Part shown: positions 35,713-44,031 of the stretch, one piece after another | Layout: the number at the start of each line of letters is the position of its first letter | Numbering within the stretch: position 1 is the first letter of the stretch | DNA from: Bradyrhizobium rifense | GTDB lineage: Bacteria; Pseudomonadota; Alphaproteobacteria; Rhizobiales; Xanthobacteraceae | Reading direction: 5' to 3' | DNA: 64,000 nucleotides | Assembly (NCBI RefSeq): GCF_008123425.1 | Contig: NZ_VSSS01000037.1 | Coordinates: 62,001 to 126,000, forward strand | Translations under genes and position numbers: made by a program | Notes under the pieces: model-generated | Told to the model about the DNA's origin: nothing | What the model saw: the letters and a program-made list of their open reading frames with translations, nothing else | The model's database searches: none

Positions 35713-36030
35713 CTAGCAATCAACAAACGCGTTGTTCCCTAGGGCGTCGTAGAATGGCGTTTCTGCAGCATACGCGCGGCAAGTGCACATCTCGTCAAAT
35801 GCGATCGCTGGGCAGCGACGACGGCGCGATCTGCGAGGAATCGGCCGACAGCGGCGCGAACAGTTCGATCGGGTCGACGATATCGTCGATGGTCCGCGCA
35901 TCGAAGAAGCTCGCCCGGGACCCATCGTAGCTGTGGGTCGGGGTATCGATCAGGTGAAGCACGACGGGATTGCTCTTGAGCAACTCTGCGCGGTCGACGA
36001 GATCCTCCCATATCAGCTACTTGGTGAAGG
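35713..36030 (-). pseudogene. Fragment of a large DUF4011-type SF1 helicase
   Basis: The minus strand reads ELLKSNPVVLHLIDTPTHSY, then FFDARTIDDIVDPIELFAPL and SADSSQ, before stopping. In large DUF4011-type helicase proteins a similar segment (HLLDTP..., then LF.PLPADSSQ) stands just before the ATP-binding GPPGTGKSQTI motif. Here the ATPase part is missing, and a short unrelated piece (FDEMCTCRAYAAETPFYDAL) follows in another frame. Possibly a relic of a defence or repair gene. Confidence 0.42.
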
Positions 36031-36469
36031 GACACCGTCGCGAGCGTGACCGGCTCGGTGACTTTCCAGCCTGGATGCTCTTGATGTTGTGGCGGACACC
36101 TTTAAGCTGGGCAGGCGGATCGGCTCGTTCTGAATGAGGGGGTTGACTTGCGCCGCTGCTCTCCGACTTGTCGGCCGGACTCAATTCGCAGGCTGCTGAA
36201 ATACGAGCTGAAGACATTCGGCGGAAGCTGATCTGGATGATCGGGCTTCCAACGATGCTCATGGGCCTGTTCGCCCTGCTGTTGGTTTGCCGCATCGCCA
36301 CAAACCGTCGCGTCGATGACGGCAGCCATGCGCCAACTCGAGCGACGGTCGGTTCGATGCGGTTCTGCCGGGTAGCGGATCCAAAATGGCCTCCACGTTA
36401 GACGGTACCGAGTGTGACGTCCCTCGAATGCGGGAGCTGCTCCTCCCACTGCACGATCGACATGTTGCC
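36031..36469. other. Stretch with no recognised gene
   Basis: About 440 bases downstream of the peroxiredoxin gene. One plus-strand frame (36168-36401) includes a hydrophobic run, LIWMIGLPTMLMGLFALLLV, that could be a membrane segment of a broken gene, but nothing around it identifies a family. Confidence 0.35.
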
Positions 36470-37024
36470 TCAGGCAAGTTTAAGCGTGTCGCCGCCGATC
36501 TCCCGGTTGCAAGGGCAGAGCTCATCAGTCTGTATCGCATCCAGAACGCGTAGCGTGTCTTTTGGGCTGCGGCCGATATTGAGGCTTGTCGCATAGACAT
36601 GCTGGATCGTATTCTCAGGATCGACGATGAAGGTGTAGCGATGCGCGATGCCTTCACGCGAGCGCACTCCAAGGCCATCGACCAGTGCGCCCTTGGTGTC
36701 GGCAAACTGCCAGATCGATAGACGGTGCAGGTCCCTGTGCTCACGCCGCCAGGCGAGCTTGCAGAACTCGTTATCGGTCGAGCCACCAAGTACGACTGCA
36801 TCGCGATCGGCGAAATCCTTGGATAGGCGGGCAAACTCAGCGATTTCGGTTGGGCAGACGAATGTGAAATCCTTCGGGTAAAAGAAGATCACTTTCCATT
36901 TGCCGGGAAAGCTCGTCTCAGACAGCGTCTCGAAGGCGCTCTGCCCGTTCTCCTCTGGCAGGTGAAAGCCGGGCTTTACGCCTGTGATTTCGAACGGCGG
37001 CAACTTACTTCCAATTCCAGACAT
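36470..37024 (-). CDS. Peroxiredoxin (AhpC/TSA family), symbiotic type
   Basis: Thiol peroxidase that removes peroxides. The 184-residue protein has the peroxidatic Cys57 in FYPKDFTFVCPTEIAEF and a second Cys pair in LCPCNREIGG near the C-terminus that can act as resolving Cys. ATG 37024 follows GAGGACA; the open frame runs further upstream, but past the promoter. A sigma-54 promoter lies at 37079-37094, giving a short leader, and the gene is divergent from nifH. A NifA/sigma-54-controlled peroxiredoxin (prxS) is known from Rhizobium etli nodules, so a role in protecting nitrogenase in the bacteroid is likely. Confidence 0.88.
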   Translation of the reverse strand: MSGIGSKLPPFEITGVKPGFHLPEENGQSAFETLSETSFPGKWKVIFFYPKDFTFVCPTEIAEFARLSKDFADRDAVVLGGSTDNEFCKLAWRREHRDLHRLSIWQFADTKGALVDGLGVRSREGIAHRYTFIVDPENTIQHVYATSLNIGRSPKDTLRVLDAIQTDELCPCNREIGGDTLKLA

Positions 37025-37078
37025 ATTGTCCTCACTACAACATCGCGTCACGCGGAAACTGCGTTCCGGGCCTAGCAA

Positions 37079-37094
37079 AGCAAGCGATATGCCA
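37079..37094 (-). promoter_or_regulatory. Sigma-54 promoter of the peroxiredoxin gene
   Basis: The minus strand reads TGGCATATCGCTTGCT, one base off the -24/-12 consensus with exact 12-base spacing, about 55 bases before the ATG. It faces away from the nifH promoter, and the roughly 320 bases between them can hold shared activator sites (TGC-N10-ACA at 37121-37136 is one mismatch from the NifA site). Confidence 0.75.
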
Positions 37095-37272
37095 CCCGCT
37101 CTGACGGCAAGTACCCACCGTGCCGGTCTTGAAACATTCGCCTTTGATGATGGCGGTGTCCTCGAACCCGATCTGCACCGTACGATCCCCTCATCGCCTC
37201 GGGCTAAAGCCCGGCATTCCCCGTTCCGCGCCCTGTCGCCGGGCGCTCGTAATGGAATCAATGCGCCAGGGT

Positions 37273-37317
37273 TTTGTCCGGTTTCTGTCAAAAGGGCTTT
37301 GTCCGGTTTCTGTCAAA
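37273..37317. repeat. Two 20-base direct repeats in the nifH upstream region
   Basis: TTTGTCCGGTTTCTGTCAAA occurs exactly at 37273-37292 and again at 37298-37317, a period of 25 bases. Each copy contains TGT-N10-TCA, one base from the NifA site TGT-N10-ACA, 96-140 bases before the nifH -24 box. They may be paired activator sites or a small duplication. Confidence 0.6.
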
Positions 37318-37412
37318 GCCCTTGCCGCTGTCGCGTCCGCAACGGCATCCGGTCTCGCACGCCGCGCGATTAGTCCAGCATGCTCAGGCGCTTGACGCAC
37401 CTGCGAACGAAA

Positions 37413-37428
37413 TGGCACGCCAGTTGCT
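37413..37428 (+). promoter_or_regulatory. Sigma-54 promoter of nifH
   Basis: TGGCACGCCAGTTGCT is a perfect -24/-12 promoter (TGGCAC-N5-TTGCW, GG and GC 12 bases apart), 158 bases before the nifH ATG. Activation by NifA is established for nifH in Bradyrhizobium. Confidence 0.9.
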
Positions 37429-37586
37429 AAATGGATGCAGCAACAACGAGTGAGGGCTGAGGGCATGGCGACGCCGATGGCGAGCGATGGCCTCCTTCCC
37501 GAAGCCCGTGTGCCCACGTTTCTGAGAGAGAAACAGTCTCGCGCGTTCGGCGCGAAAAAGTTGGCAATCGGTTGATGGAGAGCAAC

Positions 37587-38477
37587 ATGTCTTCGCTGAG
37601 ACAAATCGCGTTTTATGGCAAGGGTGGCATCGGTAAATCGACGACGTCGCAAAATACGCTAGCGGCCCTTGCTGAGCTGGGCCAAAAGATTCTGATCGTT
37701 GGTTGTGATCCCAAAGCAGACTCGACCCGCCTCATCCTGCACGCCAAAGCGCAGGACACCATTCTGAGCCTGGCGGCGAGTGCCGGCAGCGTCGAGGATC
37801 TCGAAATCGAGGACGTCATCAAGCTCGGCTACAAGGACATTCGATGCGTCGAGTCCGGCGGTCCGGAGCCGGGGGTCGGGTGCGCCGGAAGAGGCGTGAT
37901 CACTTCCATTAACTTTCTGGAGGAGAATGGCGCCTATGAGGGCATCGACTACGTCTCTTACGACGTGCTCGGCGACGTCGTCTGCGGCGGCTTCGCGATG
38001 CCTATCCGCGAGAACAAGGCGCAGGAAATCTACATCGTGATGTCCGGCGAGATGATGGCGATGTATGCCGCCAACAACATCTCCAAGGGTATTCTGAAGT
38101 ATGCGAATTCCGGCGGCGTGCGCCTCGGCGGCCTGATCTGCAACGAGCGGCAGACCGACAAGGAGCTGGAGCTTGCAGATGCTCTTGCCAAGAAGCTCGG
38201 CAGCCGGCTGATCTACTTCGTGCCGCGCGACAATGTCGTTCAGCACGCGGAGCTGCGCCGCATGACGGTGCTGGAATACGCGCCAGATTCCAAGCAGGCG
38301 GATCACTATCGCAATCTCGCGACCAAGATCCACAATAATGCTGGACAAGGCGCTATCCCGACGCCGATCAGCATGGACGAGCTCGAGGACATGCTCATGG
38401 AGCACGGCATCCTCAAGCCCGTCGACGAGAGCTTGGTCGGCAAGACCGCCGCCGAGCTCGCCGCTGTTTCGGCATAG
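37587..38477 (+). CDS. nifH: Nitrogenase iron protein
   Basis: Dinitrogenase reductase: passes electrons to the MoFe protein with ATP hydrolysis. The 296-residue protein shows the P-loop YGKGGIGKSTT (about 10-20), the switch region VGCDPKADST, and the Cys of GVGCAGRG and DVVCGGFAMP that share the [4Fe-4S] cluster between two subunits. ATG 37587 (MSSLRQIAFYG) is chosen by family alignment and by GGAG six bases upstream; in-frame TTG/ATG codons at 37572 and 37575 lack this. nifDK are not adjacent, as in Bradyrhizobium, where nifH stands apart and is followed by nifQ. Confidence 0.97.
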   Translation: MSSLRQIAFYGKGGIGKSTTSQNTLAALAELGQKILIVGCDPKADSTRLILHAKAQDTILSLAASAGSVEDLEIEDVIKLGYKDIRCVESGGPEPGVGCAGRGVITSINFLEENGAYEGIDYVSYDVLGDVVCGGFAMPIRENKAQEIYIVMSGEMMAMYAANNISKGILKYANSGGVRLGGLICNERQTDKELELADALAKKLGSRLIYFVPRDNVVQHAELRRMTVLEYAPDSKQADHYRNLATKIHNNAGQGAIPTPISMDELEDMLMEHGILKPVDESLVGKTAAELAAVSA

Positions 38478-38544
38478 TTCATGATGTCGGCCTTCTCGAC
38501 CCGGGAAGGCCGACATCGTCCACTCAGATGCTGGGGGGACCTTC

Positions 38545-39249
38545 ATGATTGGTACACAAAGACAATTGGCCGATACGGTGTCACCTCCTGTATCGGCGGC
38601 TCACGTCGCCGAGCAGCGCAATGCAAGTAAGCTCTACGGCCTTCTGACTGGACGCCATCCAACAGAAGTCGATATCAGCGATAATTACGATTTCGATCGC
38701 CATGTGCTCGCCTGCGTTCTCGCCGCATCCGCTATGGATGGCGGCCAACTTCCCGAACAGGCTGGCTTGACTAACCAGGAGCTCAATGCGCTCCTAGTGC
38801 AATACTTCCCGTCCAGCCCGGTCAGAAGGTGTACCTGGCGCGAACAGTCCGCGTTATCGGCTCCTGACGAGACAATTATGGTGCGCGACCTCCTGCTAGC
38901 GCATCGTTCTACTCATAGCGAGGTCGGCGGCTGGTTGGCGACAATGATCGCGCGGCGCGCCATGGAGCCCAATCACTTGTGGGAAGATCTCGGTCTGCGG
39001 AAGCGCGACGAATTGTCCCGCCTCCTGACGCGCCATTTCGGGTCGTTAGCGGCTCGCAACTCCAAGAAGATGCGTTGGAAGCGCTTCTTCTATCGCATGC
39101 TATGCGAAGATGACGGCCTGGTGATGTGTACTACGCCGGTCTGCACGGAATGCAATGATTTTGATCTTTGCTTCGGCGAGGAGAGCGGGGAGAGCCGGAT
39201 GGCCGGACGACGGCGGGATCATCTGCGTCGTCTCGATGATTCCGTTTAA
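38545..39249 (+). CDS. nifQ: NifQ, molybdenum donor for FeMo-cofactor
   Basis: Delivers molybdenum for FeMo-cofactor synthesis. The 234-residue protein has the C-terminal metal motif CTTPVCTECNDFDLC (C-x4-C-x2-C-x5-C), the hallmark of NifQ, preceded by MRWKRFFYRMLCEDDGLVMC. The N-terminal 80 residues vary, as usual. ATG 38545 follows GGGGGACC. It lies 67 bases after nifH and is likely co-transcribed from the nifH promoter. The C-terminal tail rich in Arg continues past the motif. Confidence 0.92.
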   Translation: MIGTQRQLADTVSPPVSAAHVAEQRNASKLYGLLTGRHPTEVDISDNYDFDRHVLACVLAASAMDGGQLPEQAGLTNQELNALLVQYFPSSPVRRCTWREQSALSAPDETIMVRDLLLAHRSTHSEVGGWLATMIARRAMEPNHLWEDLGLRKRDELSRLLTRHFGSLAARNSKKMRWKRFFYRMLCEDDGLVMCTTPVCTECNDFDLCFGEESGESRMAGRRRDHLRRLDDSV

Positions 39250-39495
39250 AAGACCGCGCTGGACCTGCGATTGCTTGGCGGCCGCTCCCACCGCATTGTG
39301 ATCGCCAAGCATTCAGGGTTTGCCGCAATCACTTCGCTGTTGTCCGAGTTGCAGCTGTCGGTCACCGCCGAGCAAACCGAAACCATCCTCGCGCGCGTCC
39401 GCAAGCATGCCATCGAGCACAGGAGCCGGTTGCCCGGAACGGTGGTAGCAATCTGGCACGACATTCACGAGGGCTCCCTCGTCAAGGGCGCGTGA
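39250..39495 (+). pseudogene. nifV: C-terminal remnant of homocitrate synthase nifV
   Basis: The frame from 39250 reads RLLGGRSHRIVIAKHSGFAA, then ITSLLSELQLSVTAEQTETI and LARVRKHAIEHRSRLPGTVV. The pattern KHSGxxA...L...L.......A......VR..A is the end of the catalytic domain plus the start of the C-terminal domain of NifV/isopropylmalate synthase-like proteins. No start or catalytic barrel is present, and it follows the nifQ stop directly. Crop-nodulating Bradyrhizobium usually lacks nifV and relies on homocitrate from the plant, so this looks like the trace of a lost gene. Confidence 0.62.
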
Positions 39496-39580
39496 TCGGC
39501 TGGTCAGCCAGGGCCGCGCGATCAAGTTGAAACATTCGGCCCGGATGGTTTCTGGGCGCGGATCTAGATGGAGGTTGAGA

Positions 39581-39913
39581 ATGATGACGGACGGCATCCT
39601 TTCGCAATTGAAGAAGGCCTCGGCGGCAGAGGAGTTTTTTGCACTGCTCGGCGTCGAGTACGACGAGAAAATCATCAACGTGGCGCGGCTTCACATCCTG
39701 CGTCGCATGGGTCAGTATCTTGCGGGTGAGGAGTTGACCGGTCCATCCGATCCTGACATCGCCTTGCGTTGTAAGGCTACGCTTGAGCGCGCCTATGCCG
39801 ACTTCGTCACGTCCTCCCCGATCGAACAGCGCGTGTTCAAGGTCCTCAAGGATGCGGCAGCGCCACAACCGAACAAGCATCCAGCCTTGGTCCAGCTCGG
39901 TTCCTTGGAGTGA
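39581..39913 (+). CDS. nifW: NifW, nitrogenase-protective protein
   Basis: Small protein that helps keep the MoFe protein active in the presence of oxygen. The 110-residue chain begins MMTDGILSQLKKASAAEEFF, then ALLGVEYDEKIINVARLHIL, matching NifW, which typically starts with a loop, the phrase L..AE.F...LGV.YD, and VNV.RLHIL. GGAGG lies six bases before ATG 39581; the frame is open from 39527. It is the last nif gene before the fix region. Length is normal. Confidence 0.92.
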   Translation: MMTDGILSQLKKASAAEEFFALLGVEYDEKIINVARLHILRRMGQYLAGEELTGPSDPDIALRCKATLERAYADFVTSSPIEQRVFKVLKDAAAPQPNKHPALVQLGSLE

Positions 39914-40172
39914 ATCGAGTTTACATCTCGTGCTCTGGACCGTGAAGGTTCGGAGCTGACAGTTGCAATTCAAACGGAAGTTGCAGTGGCCTCGTGGATC
40001 CGCAGCTTTAACACTTACTCCGCTCTCCTTAAGTGCCAATCACGACTGGGCGCTGGTTTGTCCATCCTTTCAAGCTGGTGCCCGTGGCGCACCTATCTCC
40101 TGCAATGGTACGCCGGCAGCGGGAAGCGCACATTTGGCGAGGAAAGCGCACCAGATTCGGATGACTATCTTC
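39914..40172. other. Upstream region of the fix operon
   Basis: About 260 bases between nifW and the fix activator site, with no supported gene. It precedes the NifA site and the sigma-54 promoter listed next. Confidence 0.5.
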
Positions 40173-40188
40173 TGTCGCATTCCGGACA
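40173..40188. promoter_or_regulatory. NifA upstream activator sequence
   Basis: TGTCGCATTCCGGACA is an exact TGT-N10-ACA, the NifA binding site, about 105 bases before the -24 element at 40294. This is the usual position and spacing for a fix promoter. Confidence 0.75.
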
Positions 40189-40293
40189 CGCCTCGACTCG
40201 GTTCTCGAATGTTCCGATCGTCGTGAGAGGCTGCCAACCAATTTCCTTCCGTAAGAGTCTGTATTGGCGCCCAATTTTAATCGCCTACGCAAT

Positions 40294-40309
40294 TGGTACG
40301 ACAATTGCT
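40294..40309 (+). promoter_or_regulatory. Sigma-54 promoter of the fix operon
   Basis: TGGTACGACAATTGCT matches the -24/-12 consensus with one change and exact 12-base spacing, 31 bases before the relic fixA start codon. It is probably the promoter that still drives fixBCX through the broken fixA. Confidence 0.72.
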
Positions 40310-40339
40310 GACATATGCTCAGCCAGTCTGGAGAAGCGC

Positions 40340-40975
40340 ATGCACATCTTGGTCCGCATCGATTGTGATTTTGACGCCGCGCAGGTTCGCGCGCGCTGCC
40401 TGTCGGCACCATGATGCGTCGCGACGCCAAAGCGATGGTCGCATATTCCGACCTGGCTGAGCTGAACGCTGGGCGTGATCCGCGCCAAAGGTTCATCGAC
40501 GAAATCACCCCCGTTGGCCGATCTATGGCCGAGGTTTCGCGGGGGCAGTCCTTGCCCTCCTGCGCCGGTCGCGCGGCGCCGCTGACGGGCGGCTTGACCC
40601 CGGCGCTCGTGCTCTCGGCAAGAGTTGCGGGCTTGTCGCTGCAATCGGCGAGATCTCGAGGGCATTCGGAGCAATGGATCGCGTTTTCACCGGCAAGCAC
40701 GTGGCGGATAATGATATCAGCCGAGCCTCTGCCACATCCTCGAGCCGTTCCAGCTCGATTGCATCTCGAAGATGAAGGGACCAATCGATCGGCTCGCGTG
40801 ACTGGCGCGGAGAACCCGAAACGCGTGATTCCGTGGTCGTCGACACTTCGAGCAATGTCTGTCTCGGCCCCGCGCAGCTGCCAGGCGGTGCTGACTGAAT
40901 GGCGGCGGGCACCCGGCCGAACTTTTGACTGAAGCAATCCTCAAGCGCGAATTCAAAGCTGGGGGCGGAGCGCGC
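40340..40975 (+). pseudogene. fixA: fixA pseudogene (electron-transfer flavoprotein beta)
   Basis: Remains of fixA in its expected place before fixB. ATG 40340 has GGAG upstream and reads MHILVRIDCDFDAAQVRARC, against MHIVVCIKQVPDSAQIRVHP in intact FixA. A second frame from 40411 gives MRRDAKAMVAYSDLAELNAG. A third (about 40614-40735) gives LVAAIGEISRAFGAMDRVFT and GKHVADND, matching the FixA FTGKQTIDGD block. Next come LEPFQLDCISKMKGPIDRL and, near 40910-40957, HPAELLTEAILKREFK at the C-terminus. At least three frameshifts and many substitutions make it non-functional. A working fixA must lie elsewhere in the genome. Confidence 0.72.
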
Positions 40976-41016
40976 CCCGCTGGCGAGCCGCTACTGAACA
41001 ACGGATGGGAGTACAG

Positions 41017-42132
41017 ATGATGAGCACCGGACCCAAAGGCGCAGCGCCGGCCGCGGGTGGTGGTCGCGCAGCGACCAAGAGGGAGCTGCCCGAACGATTT
41101 AAGGCGTATAAGCACGTCTGGGTCTTCATCGAGCAGGAACGCGGGGTTGTGCACCCCGTCTCCTGGGAGCTGATGGGTGCCGGCCGCCGGCTCGCCGACA
41201 AGCTCAACGTCGACCTCGCCGCGGTTGTCATCGGCCCGGTCGGGGAGACAACGGAGCAGGCAGTCGCCGAATCCTTCTGCTACGGCGCCGACCTCGCCTA
41301 TATCGTCGCGGACCATCTCTTGGCCGACTATCGCAATGAGTCCTATACCAAGGCCCTGTCAGAGCTGGTCAATACGTACAAGCCGGAAATCCTACTCCTA
41401 GGGGCAACTACACTCGGCCGGGATCTCGCCGGCTCAGTGGCAACCACACTGCTCACCGGCCTAACCGCCGACTGCACCGAGCTCGATGTCGATCCCGACG
41501 GCTCGCTTGCGGCGACGCGGCCGACGTTTGGCGGTTCACTGTTGTGCACGATCTATACACTCAACTATCGTCCACAGATGGCAACCGTCCGCCCGCGCGT
41601 GATGCCGACCCCCGAGCGCGTGACGGGCGCCGTCTGGCGCGTCATCTCGCATCCGCTCGGGCTTGTAGAAGAAGATATCGTCACAAAAGTCCTCTCCTTC
41701 CTGCCGGACCGCGATTCTAAAAAGTCCAACCTTGCCTATGCGGACGTGGTCGTCGCTGGAGGGCTCGGTCTGGGATCACCTGAGAACTTCCAACTGGTAC
41801 AGCAGCTCGCCGACGTGCTTGGCGCCGAATATGGCTGTTCGCGGCCGCTCGTCCAGAAGGGCTGGGTCACCTCGGACCGACAAATAGGCCAGACTGGCAA
41901 AACCATTAGGCCAAAGCTTTATATCGCGGCCGGTATTTCCGGGGCGATCCAGCATCGCGTCGGAGTGGAGGGTGGCGACCTCATCGTCGCCATCAATACC
42001 GACAAGAGCGCCCCGATCTTCGACTTCGCCCATATCGGTATCGTCACCGACGCCCTTCGACTGTTGCCGGCATTGACCTCTGCATTCCGCGCGCGGCTGT
42101 CGCCGCACTCGCACGACCGCATCGCCGGCTAG
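41017..42132 (+). CDS. fixB: FixB, electron-transfer flavoprotein alpha subunit
   Basis: With FixA it forms a flavoprotein that, together with FixC and FixX, drives electrons to nitrogenase by electron bifurcation. The 371-residue protein has the ETF-alpha FAD domain: VVVAGGLGLGSPENFQLVQQ, GCSRPLVQKGWVTSDRQIGQ, IAAGISGAIQHRVGVEG and FDFAHIGIVTD. ATG 41017 follows GGGAG; the frame is open from 41005. The spacing to fixC is 10 bases. Its partner gene fixA directly upstream is broken, so FixB probably pairs with a FixA encoded elsewhere. Confidence 0.95.
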   Translation: MMSTGPKGAAPAAGGGRAATKRELPERFKAYKHVWVFIEQERGVVHPVSWELMGAGRRLADKLNVDLAAVVIGPVGETTEQAVAESFCYGADLAYIVADHLLADYRNESYTKALSELVNTYKPEILLLGATTLGRDLAGSVATTLLTGLTADCTELDVDPDGSLAATRPTFGGSLLCTIYTLNYRPQMATVRPRVMPTPERVTGAVWRVISHPLGLVEEDIVTKVLSFLPDRDSKKSNLAYADVVVAGGLGLGSPENFQLVQQLADVLGAEYGCSRPLVQKGWVTSDRQIGQTGKTIRPKLYIAAGISGAIQHRVGVEGGDLIVAINTDKSAPIFDFAHIGIVTDALRLLPALTSAFRARLSPHSHDRIAG

Positions 42133-42142
42133 GGAGCTTGTT

Positions 42143-43450
42143 ATGATCGAGGAAAAATTCGACGCGATCGTCGTCGGTGCTGGCATGGGCGGGAATGCGG
42201 CGGCGCTTACCATGGCCGAGCGCGGCCTGAAAGTGCTGCAGCTGGAGCGCGGCGAGTATTCGGGGTCGAAGAACGTGCAAGGGGCCATCCTCTATGCCGA
42301 TATGCTGGAGAAGCTGATCCCTGATTTCCGCGAGGATGCACCGCTTGAGCGGCATCTGGTGGAGCAGCGCTTCTGGATCATGGACGAGCGTTCGCACACG
42401 GGGCTTCAATATCGCTCCGATGATTTCAATGAGGAGAAGCCGAACCGCTACACCATCATCCGCGCTCAGTTCGATAAATGGTTCTCGCAGAAGGTCCGCG
42501 AGGCCGGCGCCACGGTCCTGTGCGAGACCACGGTGACCGAGCTCCTCCAGGATTCACATGGGCGGGTGATCGGGGTGCGCACAGACCGCGATGGCGGTGA
42601 AATCCATGCAGATGTCGTCGTGCTGGCCGAGGGGGTGAACGGAGTGCTCGGGACGGGTGCGGGGTTAAGAGGGCGACTGAAACCGGATAAGGTGGCACTC
42701 GCGGTCAAGGAGATGCATTTCCTGTCGCGCGAGACAATCGATGCTCGGTTCAATCTCAAAGGCGACGAGGGACTCGTCATCGAAGCTGCCGGAACCATCT
42801 CCCGCGGCATGACCGGCATGGGCTTCATCTATTCCAACAAGGAATGTATCTCGCTCGGTATTGGCTGTCTTGTTGCCGACTTCCAGCGTACCGGGGAGAC
42901 GCCCTACGGCTTGCTCGAGGGTTTCAAGCGTCACCCCTCCGTCGCACCGCTGATCGAGGGTTCGGAAGTAAAGGAATATTCCGCGCACTTGATCCCCGAA
43001 GGTGGGTACAAGGCGATCCCGCAGCTTTGTGGTGAGGGCTGGGTCGTCGTCGGGGACGCCGCCCAGCTCAACAACGCCATCCATCGCGAGGGGTCTAATC
43101 TGGCGATGACGTCGGGCCGTATCGCGGCGGAAGCGATCTGTCTTATCCGATCGCGCAATGATCCCATGACGGCGAAAAATCTTTCGCTTTACAAAAAGAT
43201 GCTGAATGAGTCCTTCGTAATCAAGGACCTGAAGAAGTACAAGGATATGCCGGCACTGTTGCATACCCACTCGCAGAACTTCTTTCTCACATATCCGCAG
43301 CTCTTCTCGAAGGCGATGCAGGATTACCTGCGCGTCGACGGTACACCAAAGCTCGAGAAAGAGAAGCTGATGCTGAATTCGTTCATCAAGGCGCGATCGT
43401 GGAGTGGACTGTTCAGCGATGCCCTTCGCATTGCCCGGGCCTGGCGCTGA
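42143..43450 (+). CDS. fixC: FixC, ETF:quinone oxidoreductase-type flavoprotein
   Basis: Membrane-associated flavoprotein that links FixAB to the quinone pool. The 435-residue protein opens with the FAD motif IVVGAGMGGNAAALTMAERG (GxGxxG) and EYSGSKN, holds FIYSNKECISLGIGCLVADF in the middle, and has GDAAQLNNAIHREGSNLAMTSG, the second FAD-contacting block. Length is normal and all blocks are intact. It follows fixB by ten bases and precedes fixX by 41. Confidence 0.95.
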   Translation: MIEEKFDAIVVGAGMGGNAAALTMAERGLKVLQLERGEYSGSKNVQGAILYADMLEKLIPDFREDAPLERHLVEQRFWIMDERSHTGLQYRSDDFNEEKPNRYTIIRAQFDKWFSQKVREAGATVLCETTVTELLQDSHGRVIGVRTDRDGGEIHADVVVLAEGVNGVLGTGAGLRGRLKPDKVALAVKEMHFLSRETIDARFNLKGDEGLVIEAAGTISRGMTGMGFIYSNKECISLGIGCLVADFQRTGETPYGLLEGFKRHPSVAPLIEGSEVKEYSAHLIPEGGYKAIPQLCGEGWVVVGDAAQLNNAIHREGSNLAMTSGRIAAEAICLIRSRNDPMTAKNLSLYKKMLNESFVIKDLKKYKDMPALLHTHSQNFFLTYPQLFSKAMQDYLRVDGTPKLEKEKLMLNSFIKARSWSGLFSDALRIARAWR

Positions 43451-43491
43451 TCACGAAGCAATGACAACGACGATTGACGGAGCCAGAATCA

Positions 43492-43788
43492 ATGCCGAGC
43501 GAGCCATCCCAACGTGTCGAGGACAAACTATTCTACAACCGTTATCTTGTTGATTCCGGCCGCGCCCATATCAAGGTGCGGCCGCACACCACGCCATCGT
43601 CGCAGCTGCTATCGATGCTGAAGGCTTGCCCAGCACGGTGCTACGATCTCAACGATAAAGGTCATGTTGAGGTTACAGTCGACGGGTGCCTCGAGTGCGG
43701 CACCTGCCGGGTGATCTGCGAAGAAAGCGGTGATATCAAGTGGAGCTACCCACGGGGCGGTTACGGTGTGCTATTCAAGTTTGGTTGA
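43492..43788 (+). CDS. fixX: FixX ferredoxin-like protein
   Basis: Small iron-sulphur protein, the last part of the FixABCX complex. The 98-residue protein carries CPARCYDLNDKGHVEVT and GCLECGTCRVICEESGDIKW; the second set (C-x2-C-x2-C-x3-C) binds a [4Fe-4S] cluster. It ends WSYPRGGYGVLFKFG, as FixX proteins do. ATG 43492 has GGAG at about nine bases; the in-frame TTG 43474 is less likely. It closes the fix operon. Confidence 0.93.
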   Translation: MPSEPSQRVEDKLFYNRYLVDSGRAHIKVRPHTTPSSQLLSMLKACPARCYDLNDKGHVEVTVDGCLECGTCRVICEESGDIKWSYPRGGYGVLFKFG

Positions 43789-44031
43789 AGCTTCAGGGGA
43801 GGGCCTGGCTTTGGCAGGATGCGGCGTTGCCGCGATGCAACGAGATGCGCGCGACTCGAGATTTCACCCGAGCACATTCAATCGGGGCCGCGGGCCGGCC
43901 CTTGCATGGTGGACAACCGCAGCTTCGCTGCTTCCCCCCATAATATTCCCGAAGACAGCCAAAGCGAGCGGATCCAAAACAAGCGCGCGACGCATTGTAT
44001 CGTGGGGATATATCGCCGGCCGGAGAGCATT

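Noticed and set aside
40132..40147. TGGCGAGGAAAGCGCA as a sigma-54 promoter
   Set aside because: Spacing is right but the -12 half is poor, and a better site lies at 40294-40309 next to the fixA relic start.
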